Notes: a model not told the origin generated them from the letters alone. A stretch of DNA of 46,111 bases from Paludibacteraceae bacterium (GCA_016283095.1 JAEEMG010000088.1:1-46111), one strand, 5' to 3'; shown: positions 24,976 through 34,318, numbered from the stretch's first letter. Translations and numbers: made by a program.

Positions 24976-27900
24976 TTATTCTTTTGTCTCTTTCCCTTTG
25001 TTTTCTTCTTCTTTTTTCTTTTCCTCACGTCTTTTGCCAAACATTTTTTTGAAAGGAGATATGTATGTGCTGATCAGTTCTTCTGCGTTGTCGTAATCGT
25101 GACGGTAAAGCAAACCTACTCCTTGTGTCAGGGAATTGAACTTACGCAGATAACTGTTGGATGAGCGGTTGAATGCTTTTCCTCGTAGTCTTCCGTTTGG
25201 TGAAATCTTGTATTCAATGTCAAAATCCACAACTCCACTGCTATATGTCTTATCGTCGGATGAAGACATTCCTTCGCGGTATCCGAAATTTCCGTTCAGA
25301 AGCAGACGGTCGTTGAGCAGTCCTGTTGACAATGCGACTTCGAATTCTGTGGTTCCGGATGTTTGGTCTTCTGTGTATGGACGGTAGTTCAAACCAACAT
25401 TGACATCGTTATTGATTTTTGAAAGTAATCCGCTGATTTCAGAAGATAGTGCGGCGAATAATCCTACCGTCGACATGCCAGATGCGTTGCTTGTAGCGAA
25501 GTCGCTTGCGTTGAATGTTCCGAATGCGAGTAGGCTGGCGACGTTTCTGTTCATCGCCTCGTCTGTGTTGATCACACTTCGTATTTTACGCATCATGTCG
25601 TCGTCGATGTTTGGCATGTTGAGGTCGAATTTGACAACAGGGCGGGAAATTGTACCGGAGATGCCCATCATACAGTTGACTTGAGTCGTGGTGACATTAT
25701 TGTCTGCAAGAATATCACCGACATATGCGTTCAGTGTATATTTAGCATTCACGTCAAGGATGGCCGCACTTGGATCTCCATTCCAACGCACTGTACTTCC
25801 GTCGAGCAGTTCGAACTTTCTGGCGATGATACTTTGGATTGTGAACAGATAATCACCCTTTGTGATCTGGTATTGTCCGAACAGTTTGAAAAGGTCGTCT
25901 CTGCCGTCGTAAGAGAACGTCAGGTTTCCGTTTCCTCTCGCTCGTATCATATCTCCAAGTTTTTGGTCGAGAATCAAAGAGACTTGTGCGTCTGGTGTAG
26001 CGTCTATCGCTGCATTGACATTCACAATGAGAGGGTCATCTTCCTCCTCCTCATGTATCTTCTGAATCTTCATCCTTCTTGCTCTACGCATCTCCTGCGT
26101 CGTCATCTTGGTGTTTTTCTTAAAGGTGATGAATCCGGCATCATCCACTCCTTTGGTTCCGTCGAGCGGCACAACAAACTTACTGCCTTTGTTTGTCTTC
26201 GCTTTGATGTCGATATTCAGTTCATCTCCACTTCCTGACACTCCTACTTTGCCTCCGATGTAGGCCTTGCCATAGAACAGGTCGTTGTCGCTCTCGTTTG
26301 TGTTGAGGGCCAACAGATGCTCGGAATCAATATTGACGGCATATTTCCAATGCAGGAATCCTTCATGTAGAATGAGAGCGGACATAAGACCATCGTTGCC
26401 TTCGTGGTCTTTTATCTTTATTCCGTCCAGTCTGAATGAGTTCTGTGTCATCCACACTGTGTCTGTGAATGTGTATTTGACATCTGTATAGTCGATATTG
26501 AAGTCGAAATCACGCACCAGTCCCATACCTTCCAAACCGATGTTGTTGAAGTGTCCGAGCGCTAAGACGTGGGTGTTGAGCACTCCTGTATTGTTGCTCA
26601 ATATTCCGTCGAGATAGATGCGGAGGAATTTCATGTCAATGTCTCGGAGCCTTCCGTCGATGAACAACGAGTCCTCGTCAAAGTACACAGCACCGTCGAT
26701 CTCGCTTTTCAGATGAGTCTCATAGGCGGAAATCACGTTCGTGCCGAAAATGAGCGTGTTGTTCTTCTTGTCGTAGCCGAATTCAGCCTGCATATCACCA
26801 AACGGATAATTGTTCAGATATGCGTCAAACAGTCCTAGCTTTCCTTCTATCGTAGGGTTGCTGAATAATTTTGTCAAGTAGAAATCACCGTCTCCGATAC
26901 CACCGAATGTGATGAATTTGTTGTCGAGAATGTTGCTGAAATGAGTCACGTCGAGGTCGGTAAACCATATTCTCAAACTGTCATCTTTCAAATCAGTAGT
27001 ACGTCCGAGAGCGTGGAATTTCTGGTATTTGTTCTCTATCTCAAAACGTTTCACATCAAGCAGTTTCGGACGCAGCTCGATTTCTCCGGCTCCGATGCTC
27101 CACACCGAATCCTTGATTATGACTTTGGAAGGAATGATCGAGATGTCTGCAGCCAATCCATTGTTGTAATATCCTTTCAATGCCGTCTTCAATGCAAGAT
27201 TTCCACTATATGTCACATCTTCCGAATTGCTGAATGATAGACGTAGGTCGAGGTTGTCGTCTTTTGCGTTAGCGTTGAAACTGATATAGTATGGAAATCT
27301 GCGTTTGTCTGGGTCGGCATAAGTAGTGCGGCACACGACTTTAAGATTGTCGTGCGGATTTTCAATCAGAAGCAGGGCGTCTTCCACTATATTGTCTTTG
27401 TAGATGAAGAGCGGAGCCTCAAATCTCAATTGAAATTTCTTTGTGTTGTCGTTGACGAATCCCTTCACTTTGCTTTTCTGCTGGATCACAACAGGCATCT
27501 CAAAAATATCGTTTATCGGCTCTGTGTTTTCAATTGTGAAGTTGAATGTGAAATCGTTGGCACTTTCTGTAGCCTCGTTTTTCTCGTCATACTTGCTATC
27601 CATCTGTTTCAACGTCGGCAGATAAGAATATGTTATATGCTTCATGTTGTCGATAAGGGTGGCGAATGAGTATTTGCCCTCCACATTTCCGTTGATATAG
27701 TCGGAGATGATGTTGATGCGTTTCTTGCCTTCTTTTGATGGAACGGTGTTGAGCGTGAAGAGATTCAGATACAGATATCTGTCTCCACGAGTGCATAGGA
27801 AATTATCGAGTGTCACTGATCCGGACAGATCGTCGATTGTTTTTCCTGTGCAGTTTGTCGTTATGTCGAATGAGACGGTGATCGGATCTTCCGACTCAAC

Positions 27901-29490
27901 CCAGTTAAGCTTGTCAATATTCGCGTCTTTCACACTTGCCACAAAATTCATCACAGGCATGTCTTTGTGCTTCATGTTGACGCTGCCTTCGAACTCACAG
28001 TTGATGTTGTCATCTTTGAGTGTGAAATTTCCGGTGTAGCTTCTGTCGTTAAGTTTTCCGTTGATTGTCACTCCTTGGTAGAGATAATCTTTGAAGTAGA
28101 TGGTGTCGATCTTTCCGGCAAGTTCCATCTCAAACTTGTCTGCTTCGATTTTTTGAATATCTACCTCAAGCTCAAATGCGGTCTTGCCGAAACCGCTCTC
28201 TTTTCCGAAAAGTTTTGTTAGGTTGAAGTTTCTGGCTGCTGTCGCTCCTATGATGTTGAATTTCTCATATTTGTTGTCACTGGCTTTGATGACAACGTCT
28301 GTTGATATTGAGCCTCCGTCTGTATTTAGATTTCCTTCTGTGTAGAGTTCTTTGAATTTTCCATACACTACTCCTGAGAATCGGATCAAGCCAAGAGAGT
28401 CAGCTACTGGAGGAAGATACACAGGACGGTCGATAATCAGTTGCCCCAGTTTTTTAGCGTCGGTCGCGGTCAAAGTGATGGATTTGAAATCAGCGTCGAT
28501 ACCAAGAGAGTCGATGTTGAAGAAGTCTTTGAATTTGAAGTCGGCGTCGAAAGTCATGGTCTCTCCCATGTCCATATGGATGGACTTCAAATTCATTTCG
28601 TGTTTTGTCCCGTAGATGCTTCCGCTCAGACGTACATCATCCTTGGAATTCTTGAATGAATGGAAAAGGGATGAGAAATCGGCAAGATGAATGTTGGACG
28701 GCCTTAGTGAAAAGTCTATTTTGCTGTCTGCCAATCTGTGTATGTTTTCTCTGATATTTGGAAGCATGATAGATGCTTTCGACAATGCCAGCTGGCTGTT
28801 CTGTGTCTGTGTCACAAAGTCGTCGAAGTTGATCTCGTCATCTGTGAGTGTCACTGTCGTTGAGAGATTGCTCAATTCAAGTCCGGAGCGTTCTTTGAAG
28901 TGTAGACGGTGCAGACGGAATTCCTGTGAGTTGGTGAACATCGACTCCTTGATGAACAATGCTCCGTTGATGTCGTTGAGCTCGATATGTTGCGGACAGA
29001 AGACACTGTCGACGGGAACAACCGCGTCGTCAGTCACAAATTCCATCTTGCAATCGGTGAATGCGAGAGATTCAAGGTCGAAATCCCAGTTGAGCGACGT
29101 GGTGTCGTTTGGCGTGGTGAATGCCTCGACGAGAAAATCGTAGTTGTATTTTTTACGGTCTTTCAGATATTTTATCCTTGCGTCGGCTTCAGTGAACTGG
29201 ATGGTTCTGAAACTGATGCATGATTTGAGAAGAGGCAACACATTAAGCGTCACTTTGGCTCTGTCTACGTAAAGCAGAGTGTCTTTTTCTTCGTCTGAAA
29301 TATAGAACTGATTTATTATGAATGCGTTAGGAAAGTTCCAATCTATTCTGTCGAGATATACGTCGGCTCCTGTGCGAGCCTCTATTTCTTTCGTTACTTT
29401 GCGTACGACCTTACTCTGTAGTTGCTCATTTTGCAATACAAAATACGCCGCAGTGAATAAGGTGAAAACAAGTGCGGCAAGAATAAGCAC
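24976..29490 (-). CDS. tamB: TamB-like translocation and assembly module protein
   Basis: This protein of about 1504 residues has one N-terminal membrane segment (ILAALVFTLFTAAYFVL) and then a long run of beta-rich repeats. Its C-terminal domain (from about 1270) is characteristic of TamB/DUF490 (ILDVNAKYTLNAYVGDI, VNCMMGISGTISRPVVKFDLNMPN, ARGNGNLTFSYDG). TamB spans the periplasm and works with an Omp85 partner in outer-membrane assembly or lipid transport. A TamL-type partner lies at 41008-43320. The assigned start is GTG 29490, which leaves no charged residues before the membrane segment. An ATG at 29534 would give a normal lysine-containing N-terminus if one A were restored in the run near 29524-29527. 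The C-terminus is a charged KKEEENKGKETKE tail. Confidence 0.9.
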   Translation of the reverse strand: MLILAALVFTLFTAAYFVLQNEQLQSKVVRKVTKEIEARTGADVYLDRIDWNFPNAFIINQFYISDEEKDTLLYVDRAKVTLNVLPLLKSCISFRTIQFTEADARIKYLKDRKKYNYDFLVEAFTTPNDTTSLNWDFDLESLAFTDCKMEFVTDDAVVPVDSVFCPQHIELNDINGALFIKESMFTNSQEFRLHRLHFKERSGLELSNLSTTVTLTDDEINFDDFVTQTQNSQLALSKASIMLPNIRENIHRLADSKIDFSLRPSNIHLADFSSLFHSFKNSKDDVRLSGSIYGTKHEMNLKSIHMDMGETMTFDADFKFKDFFNIDSLGIDADFKSITLTATDAKKLGQLIIDRPVYLPPVADSLGLIRFSGVVYGKFKELYTEGNLNTDGGSISTDVVIKASDNKYEKFNIIGATAARNFNLTKLFGKESGFGKTAFELEVDIQKIEADKFEMELAGKIDTIYFKDYLYQGVTINGKLNDRSYTGNFTLKDDNINCEFEGSVNMKHKDMPVMNFVASVKDANIDKLNWVESEDPITVSFDITTNCTGKTIDDLSGSVTLDNFLCTRGDRYLYLNLFTLNTVPSKEGKKRINIISDYINGNVEGKYSFATLIDNMKHITYSYLPTLKQMDSKYDEKNEATESANDFTFNFTIENTEPINDIFEMPVVIQQKSKVKGFVNDNTKKFQLRFEAPLFIYKDNIVEDALLLIENPHDNLKVVCRTTYADPDKRRFPYYISFNANAKDDNLDLRLSFSNSEDVTYSGNLALKTALKGYYNNGLAADISIIPSKVIIKDSVWSIGAGEIELRPKLLDVKRFEIENKYQKFHALGRTTDLKDDSLRIWFTDLDVTHFSNILDNKFITFGGIGDGDFYLTKLFSNPTIEGKLGLFDAYLNNYPFGDMQAEFGYDKKNNTLIFGTNVISAYETHLKSEIDGAVYFDEDSLFIDGRLRDIDMKFLRIYLDGILSNNTGVLNTHVLALGHFNNIGLEGMGLVRDFDFNIDYTDVKYTFTDTVWMTQNSFRLDGIKIKDHEGNDGLMSALILHEGFLHWKYAVNIDSEHLLALNTNESDNDLFYGKAYIGGKVGVSGSGDELNIDIKAKTNKGSKFVVPLDGTKGVDDAGFITFKKNTKMTTQEMRRARRMKIQKIHEEEEDDPLIVNVNAAIDATPDAQVSLILDQKLGDMIRARGNGNLTFSYDGRDDLFKLFGQYQITKGDYLFTIQSIIARKFELLDGSTVRWNGDPSAAILDVNAKYTLNAYVGDILADNNVTTTQVNCMMGISGTISRPVVKFDLNMPNIDDDMMRKIRSVINTDEAMNRNVASLLAFGTFNASDFATSNASGMSTVGLFAALSSEISGLLSKINNDVNVGLNYRPYTEDQTSGTTEFEVALSTGLLNDRLLLNGNFGYREGMSSSDDKTYSSGVVDFDIEYKISPNGRLRGKAFNRSSNSYLRKFNSLTQGVGLLYRHDYDNAEELISTYISPFKKMFGKRREEKKKEEENKGKETKE

Positions 29491-29546
29491 TATGTAAGTA
29501 AGTTTTTTTATCTTTGTATAAATTTTGCAGTCATTGAATAATGCTA

Positions 29547-29554
29547 CAAAGTTA
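29547..29554 (-). promoter_or_regulatory. -7 element of tamB
   Basis: TAACTTTG on the minus strand fits the consensus and puts transcription start near 29541, just upstream of ATG 29534. It lies in the short divergent space shared with tsaD. Confidence 0.45.
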
Positions 29555-29577
29555 GTGATAAATAAAAAGATTTGAAA

Positions 29578-30597
29578 ATGTCAATAAACATTTTAGCGAT
29601 AGAATCTTCGTGCGACGACACTTCTGCTGCCGTTTTGCAGGACAATATCCTTTTGTCCAATGTGATCGCGAGTCAAAAGGTGCATGAAAGTTACGGTGGA
29701 GTGGTGCCTGAATTGGCATCTCGAGCTCATCAGCAGAATATTGTGCCAGTGGTGAGTGAGGCGATCAAACGTTCAGGATTGAAGAAGGAAGACCTTCATG
29801 CTGTGGCATACACTCGTGGACCGGGATTGATGGGAAGCCTTATGGTCGGCACTTCGTTTGCAAAGGGGTTCTCTCTATCGTTGGGTATTCCGTTGATAGA
29901 CGTCAATCACCTTCAGGCTCACATTTTGGCCCATTTCATCGAGGAAAAGGATGTTGACCACAAATGTCCGCCTTTCCCATTCCTATGTCTGCTTGTGTCT
30001 GGTGGAAATTCACAGATCGTCTTGGTGGAAAACTACAACAAGATGAATATCATAGGTCAGACGATAGACGACGCTGCTGGTGAGGCATTCGACAAATGCG
30101 CTAAGGTGATGGGACTTCCATACCCTGGTGGTCCTGTTGTAGACAAGTTGGCTAAAGAGGGTAACCCAGAGGCTTTCAAGTTCTGCAAACCACATATCCC
30201 TGGTTTGGATTATAGCTTCAGTGGATTAAAAACGTCTTTCTTATACACATTGCGTGATGAGATAGCCAAGAACGAGAATTTCGTGGCGGAGAATGTCAAC
30301 GATTTGTGTGCTTCTTTGCAGACCACGGTCGTTGAGATACTGATGGACAAGTTGCGTAAGGCTGTCAAACAGACTGGAATCAACCATGTGGCTGTGGCAG
30401 GTGGAGTGTCGGCAAACTCAGCGTTGAGAGCCGCATTCGAGGATCACGCCCGTCGCTACAAATGGAATATATATATCCCTAAATTCGGATATACTACCGA
30501 TAACGCCGCAATGGTCGGCATCACTGGATATTTCAAATACAAAGATGGAGATTTCAGTGATGTGTCGCTACCTCCATTTGCAAAGGTGACAATTTGA
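29578..30597 (+). CDS. tsaD: tRNA N6-threonylcarbamoyladenosine transferase TsaD
   Basis: TsaD moves the threonylcarbamoyl group to A37 of ANN-decoding tRNAs, together with TsaB and TsaE. The 339-residue product starts MSINILAIESSCDDTSAAVL, carries the metal-binding HLQAH (His111, His115), LVSGGNSQIVLV, IGQTIDDAAGEAFDKCAKVMGLPYPGGP and AVAGGVSANSALR, and ends LPPFAKVTI. The length and motifs are normal. ATG 29578 is used; the TTG two codons earlier is less likely. It is divergent from tamB. A diverged copy of its last ten codons lies 670 bases downstream at 31242-31271. Confidence 0.96.
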   Translation: MSINILAIESSCDDTSAAVLQDNILLSNVIASQKVHESYGGVVPELASRAHQQNIVPVVSEAIKRSGLKKEDLHAVAYTRGPGLMGSLMVGTSFAKGFSLSLGIPLIDVNHLQAHILAHFIEEKDVDHKCPPFPFLCLLVSGGNSQIVLVENYNKMNIIGQTIDDAAGEAFDKCAKVMGLPYPGGPVVDKLAKEGNPEAFKFCKPHIPGLDYSFSGLKTSFLYTLRDEIAKNENFVAENVNDLCASLQTTVVEILMDKLRKAVKQTGINHVAVAGGVSANSALRAAFEDHARRYKWNIYIPKFGYTTDNAAMVGITGYFKYKDGDFSDVSLPPFAKVTI

Positions 30598-30611
30598 TTA
30601 TTAATAGAATA

Positions 30612-30719
30612 GTAGAGACGGTGTGCACTCCGTCTCTTTTTATACGGTGTGCATTCCGTCTCTTTTTATACGGTGTGCATTCCGTCTCTTTTTATACGGT
30701 GTGTACTCCGTCTCTTTTA
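30612..30719 (+). repeat. Tandem hairpin array, about four 26-base units, family C
   Basis: Units of the form TACGGTGTGCATTCCGTCTC plus a T-rich end repeat four times with period 26. The first begins GTAGAGACGG, so AGAGACGG...CCGTCTCT makes a full hairpin. Each unit resembles a small terminator. The array sits directly between tsaD and the thioesterase gene. Confidence 0.85.
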
Positions 30720-30728
30720 TGTTGAAAT

Positions 30729-31211
30729 ATGATGAAGAAAGTTAGAAGTCCTTGGCTTGGTCAGGAAGGATATGATTGCATCGCTTGTTCCCCGACAAAT
30801 CCCATCGGATTGAAGATGGAGTTTTACGTAGATGGAGAAGAGATGATCGGAATATGGAAGAGTAAACCACATTACGACGGATGGTGTGGAGTGGTGCATG
30901 GTGGTATCCAGTCGCTGATGCTTGATGAGGTTGGTGCATGGTGGGTTCACTACTTCAAACAGTCTGCAACTGTGACTGCCAGATTGGAGGTGAAGTTCAT
31001 TAAAAGTGTGAAATCATCTTGGCCGGAAATTAAAGTTAAGGCTACAAAAGTCAAAGACTTACGCAAGTTTGTGACTCTACATATTGAACTTTTGTCTCCA
31101 GAAGGAGAAGTTTGTGGATCAGCAGAAGGAACATACTATATCGTGCCAAAGGAAGAGTCGGAAAAAGACTACGGCTTCTACGGATGCTTCTTGGAGGAAG
31201 ATTGCAAATAA
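30729..31211 (+). CDS. PaaI-like hot-dog thioesterase
   Basis: This 160-residue single hot-dog domain protein has VVHGGIQSLMLDEVGAWW at 55-72 (His57-Gly58-Gly59 and Asp66/Glu67), the typical active-site helix of PaaI/YiiD-type acyl-CoA thioesterases. TARLEVKFIKSVKSSWPEIKVKATKV and EVCGSAEGTYYIVP complete the sheet. Substrate acyl groups cannot be told. It starts ATGATG (either could be used) right after the hairpin array. It is followed by a remnant of a tsaD 3' end, so the gene may have arrived on a recombined segment. Confidence 0.88.
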   Translation: MMKKVRSPWLGQEGYDCIACSPTNPIGLKMEFYVDGEEMIGIWKSKPHYDGWCGVVHGGIQSLMLDEVGAWWVHYFKQSATVTARLEVKFIKSVKSSWPEIKVKATKVKDLRKFVTLHIELLSPEGEVCGSAEGTYYIVPKEESEKDYGFYGCFLEEDCK

Positions 31212-31241
31212 GGTCATGGTTACGAGACAAAACTGTATCAT

Positions 31242-31271
31242 CTTCCACCGTTTGCGAAAGTGACAATTTGA
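31242..31271 (+). pseudogene. Remnant of a second tsaD 3' end
   Basis: The ten codons LPPFAKVTI-stop, plus three following bases, repeat the end of tsaD (30568-30600). Of 33 aligned bases 28 match, and all five differences are at third codon positions. That pattern means this piece evolved as coding sequence in another tsaD before being left here. Upstream of 31242 the similarity stops. Confidence 0.75.
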
Positions 31272-31431
31272 TTAAATTAGAAATAAATGCGGAATGCTAA
31301 ATTATAGTGTTTTACATTTTTTTTCTGTAAATGAATTTGTTGGATACGATAGTGTTATCTCATAAATAATGTACGTTTGTAATTAATTGTGTTTTTTTTG
31401 TTAAAATGCAAACTGTTGTTCCGCTTTTTTG

Positions 31432-31439
31432 TATTTTTG
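31432..31439 (+). promoter_or_regulatory. -7 element upstream of the C10 protease gene
   Basis: TATTTTTG matches TAnnTTTG. Transcription would start near 31445, about 20 bases before ATG 31467. No -33 element is clear. Confidence 0.4.
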
Positions 31440-31466
31440 CAAAAAAATGGTAGACTTTTGTTTGTT

Positions 31467-31820
31467 ATGTTTCGTGCTTTTAATTTTATGAGGATGGCAA
31501 TGATTGTCATCATGTGTTTTCCATATTGTTTTTTGTACGCTGAAAGTGTTGATTTAATTGATGCTCTTAGTGTGGCAAAAAATTTTATGAAGTATTCTTT
31601 TAAAAAAGATAAAATAGAAAATTTTGTGACATTTAACTCTGATTCTACTGTTACTATGTATGCATTCAATTTTGAATCAGGAGGTTTTGTTTTGGTTTCA
31701 GCAAGTGATAATTCAGATCCTATTCTTGCATATTCTAATAGAGGGTATTTTCAATCAAAAGATAGTATAGTCAACGATGGATTACTATGTTTTTTAGATG
31801 ATTGTGAAACCGTAATTTAG
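31467..31820 (+). CDS. C10 (streptopain-like) protease, signal peptide and propeptide part, ended by TAG
   Basis: The frame opens with a signal peptide (MRMAMIVIMCFPYCFLYA) and continues into a C10-type prodomain: VDLIDALSVAKNFM, VTMYAFNFESGGFVLVSASDNSDPILAYSNRG, SKDSIVNDGLLCFLDDCE. It ends at TAG 31818-31820 after 117 codons. Beyond the TAG the same frame stays open through 31821-31895 into the catalytic part, so one base change splits a single gene. C10 prodomains block the active site, and in Streptococcus and Bacteroides free inhibitors of this fold are encoded next to the protease. Whether the fragment acts as such an inhibitor or is just debris is open. ATG 31467 follows the -7 element. 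Confidence 0.8.
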   Translation: MFRAFNFMRMAMIVIMCFPYCFLYAESVDLIDALSVAKNFMKYSFKKDKIENFVTFNSDSTVTMYAFNFESGGFVLVSASDNSDPILAYSNRGYFQSKDSIVNDGLLCFLDDCETVI

Positions 31821-31895
31821 GGAAGAGAGAAAAAGTCAGAGTCTGGATTACGAAGTGAAACTGAATTTTCTGAATCCAAAGCAAAATGGCAGGAT

Positions 31896-33407
31896 TTGAG
31901 TGATAACTATGTTCCTTCTTATGGGGCTACTTCTGGTATTGAAATTGCAGGAGTTCCTAACTTATTGTATGATTCACTTCGAGGAGGTGCTGTTAGATGG
32001 AATCAATATGGTTGTGAAGGAGAAATTTATTCTTATGATAAAAACGGCACATTGAGCGTTTCTAATAACCCTAACAAAATATCATATAATGCCAAGATGC
32101 CTTCAATTGAAGGAGGTTGTGAACATGCTATTGCTGGCTGTGGTTCTATTGCTTTAGCGCAGGTGTTATGGAAATGGAAATACCCAGAGTCTGTGACATT
32201 CTCATATAAAGGAGAGGAGTATAATAGTATATATAAGTGGGATTCTATGCCATTTCGACTAAATGTTGAATCTTCAATGGAAAACATGAATCAAATTTCA
32301 ACTTTAATAAGAGATTGTTCATTTATGTTGGGTACTAGTCTAGGATGTACATCCTCTATATCAAGTATAAAAAGTATAGAAAGATATTTAGTAGGTAATG
32401 ATTTAATTAGGTATAACTGTTATGGTGAAATATGCACAGAGGAGTTCAGTGGAAGAAGCTGGGATCATTTTACATATTCTGTTTCTGAATGGACAGAAAT
32501 ATTAGTCTCTGAATTAATAGCAGGAAGACCTGTTATAACATCCTCAACAGTTGAATTCTCAACTGGAGGACATTCAACACATATTTATGTCATAACTGGA
32601 TTTGAAAAACGTGCAGAGACTCCTTTTTTTCGAACTAATTTTGGATGGGGAGGGGAATGTGACGATGTACTATATAATTTAGATTTTTCAGAGACTGCTA
32701 CACTGTTTTCTGAAATGTTACTTCAATCAGGCAATAAAAGAGCAATAATTGGATTGTCTCCAAAAAGAGAAGATGAGAATGGATTACATTCGATATATGG
32801 ACGTTGCCAACAGGCAACAATTAGTGAATCTGGAATAGGAAAGCTATCTTTTTATGTAGAAAATGCAAATTCTTATCTTTTAACAATAAAATATAAAGGA
32901 AAAGAAAAGATTTATTATTCTACAGACAAATTTTATTATGAAGATAGAGACTTTATTATAAAGAAACGAATTGATAATATCTTTAGAAATGGATCTATTG
33001 AACTTTGGTATAGTAGTGATGCTTCTTTAGAAAATGAGATAGAGACAGAATCAGGAAAAGCTTTTGCTCCTACAACTTATGAATTGACTTTATTCAACAA
33101 TTGTGGAGAAATAGTGACATATAAAGGAGTCTTTGAGAAAGACCCATTGACATCAAATCAAATTATGGAGGATGATGTAGATATTAGCATTTTCCCTAAT
33201 CCTTCTTGTGGTAAATTTACAGTGGTGGCAAACTCTGAAATAAATTCTTTGGTTATAACAAACACAAATGGAACAGGGGTGTATGAACTTACGGGAAAAA
33301 AATCTTTGCGATTGGATTTAGATTTATCGTATTTTCCATCTGGTGTTTATTCAATAACCATAAATACAAGTGAAAAACAAATTGTCAAACAAATAATTTT
33401 GAAATGA
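31896..33407 (+). CDS. C10 (streptopain-like) cysteine protease catalytic part with T9SS tail
   Basis: This 503-codon frame begins at TTG 31896, but its natural start is the upstream signal peptide, separated by TAG 31818-31820. Catalytic elements remain: Cys82 in HAIAGCGSIALAQVLWKWKYP, the His in GGHSTHIYVITGF (His229 by alignment with GHAFVIDG), and NFGWGG with Asn248 and Trp251. From about residue 425, ISIFPNPSCGKFTVV and FPSGVYSITI..EKQIVKQIILK form a type A T9SS sorting domain, so the intact protein would be exported and attached to the surface. It overlaps the next gene by four bases (ATGA). As it stands the fragment has no export signal. Confidence 0.82.
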   Translation: MSDNYVPSYGATSGIEIAGVPNLLYDSLRGGAVRWNQYGCEGEIYSYDKNGTLSVSNNPNKISYNAKMPSIEGGCEHAIAGCGSIALAQVLWKWKYPESVTFSYKGEEYNSIYKWDSMPFRLNVESSMENMNQISTLIRDCSFMLGTSLGCTSSISSIKSIERYLVGNDLIRYNCYGEICTEEFSGRSWDHFTYSVSEWTEILVSELIAGRPVITSSTVEFSTGGHSTHIYVITGFEKRAETPFFRTNFGWGGECDDVLYNLDFSETATLFSEMLLQSGNKRAIIGLSPKREDENGLHSIYGRCQQATISESGIGKLSFYVENANSYLLTIKYKGKEKIYYSTDKFYYEDRDFIIKKRIDNIFRNGSIELWYSSDASLENEIETESGKAFAPTTYELTLFNNCGEIVTYKGVFEKDPLTSNQIMEDDVDISIFPNPSCGKFTVVANSEINSLVITNTNGTGVYELTGKKSLRLDLDLSYFPSGVYSITINTSEKQIVKQIILK

Positions 33408-34318
33408 TGATAAGAAAAAACTTTTTTTTATTATTGCTCTTGCTGTTGACTTGTGTAAATGTCACTGCTTTTGAAAGTGAAAATTCAGCAATAAATTTTG
33501 CATGGGATTATGCAAAAAAAAATATTGAATCAATAGATGGCTACAATGTTGGTATATTGATGTCTGAAATTGATACTATTATTAATATGGAAACGATCAT
33601 TTTGCCTCCTAAAGAACCTTTTGTGGTATATGATACTATATTGGTGCCTCCAGGTTATTATGTGATTGGCATAGAATCGAGGGAAATGTTTTCTGGAGGT
33701 TGTAATCCTTATACTCTACTTTATGCTTCAAAAGAAGACTCTACATATATTACAATAGATGCCTGCGGAGATTTTATGAACATCTATAATTGTCAAAAGC
33801 CTTTTGAAAATATGTTTACAAGGCAAACAGCTATTGATACATTGATCGCAAATTTGTCCGATTTTGTTGGTGATTCCAATTGTATAATGTATATGAAAAA
33901 AGAAGAAACAGATTCTTTATTTGCTCCACTTTGGAATTTTTTAATAGAATCAAAGTCAGATACGTTTCTTATATCTTATATAAAGGATATATATTTTGAT
34001 GACAAACCTCACTATATAATAGAGCAAAACAAACAATATGATATTAATGATTATGAAAAGGTCTATTTTCGTCAGAATGGTGGAATTGATAATTTAGGGT
34101 CACGAGAAAAAAATGTGGCATATCCGAATCCAACGTCTGAAATAGTAAGAATTGATTTGGATAATTGTTCAGCTTGTTTGTGTACCATGGATGGTTGTGA
34201 ACTAAAATGTGTTGATTCAAATCAATTGTTGATTTCTGAATTTCCGTCAGGACTATATCTTTTAAAAGTGATGAGGAATGACCTCATTTATTATGAAAAA
34301 TTGATAGTGCGCAAATAA
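33404..34318 (+). CDS. T9SS-exported protein of unknown function, coupled to the C10 protease
   Basis: This 304-residue product starts with a strong signal peptide (MIRKNFFLLLLLLLTCVNVTAF) and ends with a T9SS type A tail (NVAYPNPTSEIVRIDL ... FPSGLYLLKVMRNDLIYYEKLIVRK). The middle (PPGYYVIGIESREMFSGGCNPYTLLYASKEDSTYITIDACGDF) matches no family I know. Its ATG overlaps the protease stop, so translation of the two is coupled. A role as partner, inhibitor or surface chaperone of the protease is possible, but only position supports it. Confidence 0.75.
   Translation: MMIRKNFFLLLLLLLTCVNVTAFESENSAINFAWDYAKKNIESIDGYNVGILMSEIDTIINMETIILPPKEPFVVYDTILVPPGYYVIGIESREMFSGGCNPYTLLYASKEDSTYITIDACGDFMNIYNCQKPFENMFTRQTAIDTLIANLSDFVGDSNCIMYMKKEETDSLFAPLWNFLIESKSDTFLISYIKDIYFDDKPHYIIEQNKQYDINDYEKVYFRQNGGIDNLGSREKNVAYPNPTSEIVRIDLDNCSACLCTMDGCELKCVDSNQLLISEFPSGLYLLKVMRNDLIYYEKLIVRK

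Noticed and set aside
25681-26238. 185-codon open frame opposite tamB
   Set aside because: Shadow frame with random-looking composition. TamB homology on the other strand is continuous.
30612-30719. Regularly spaced repeats that could be taken for a CRISPR array
   Set aside because: The repeats are contiguous with no unique spacers and no cas genes nearby; they are tandem hairpins.
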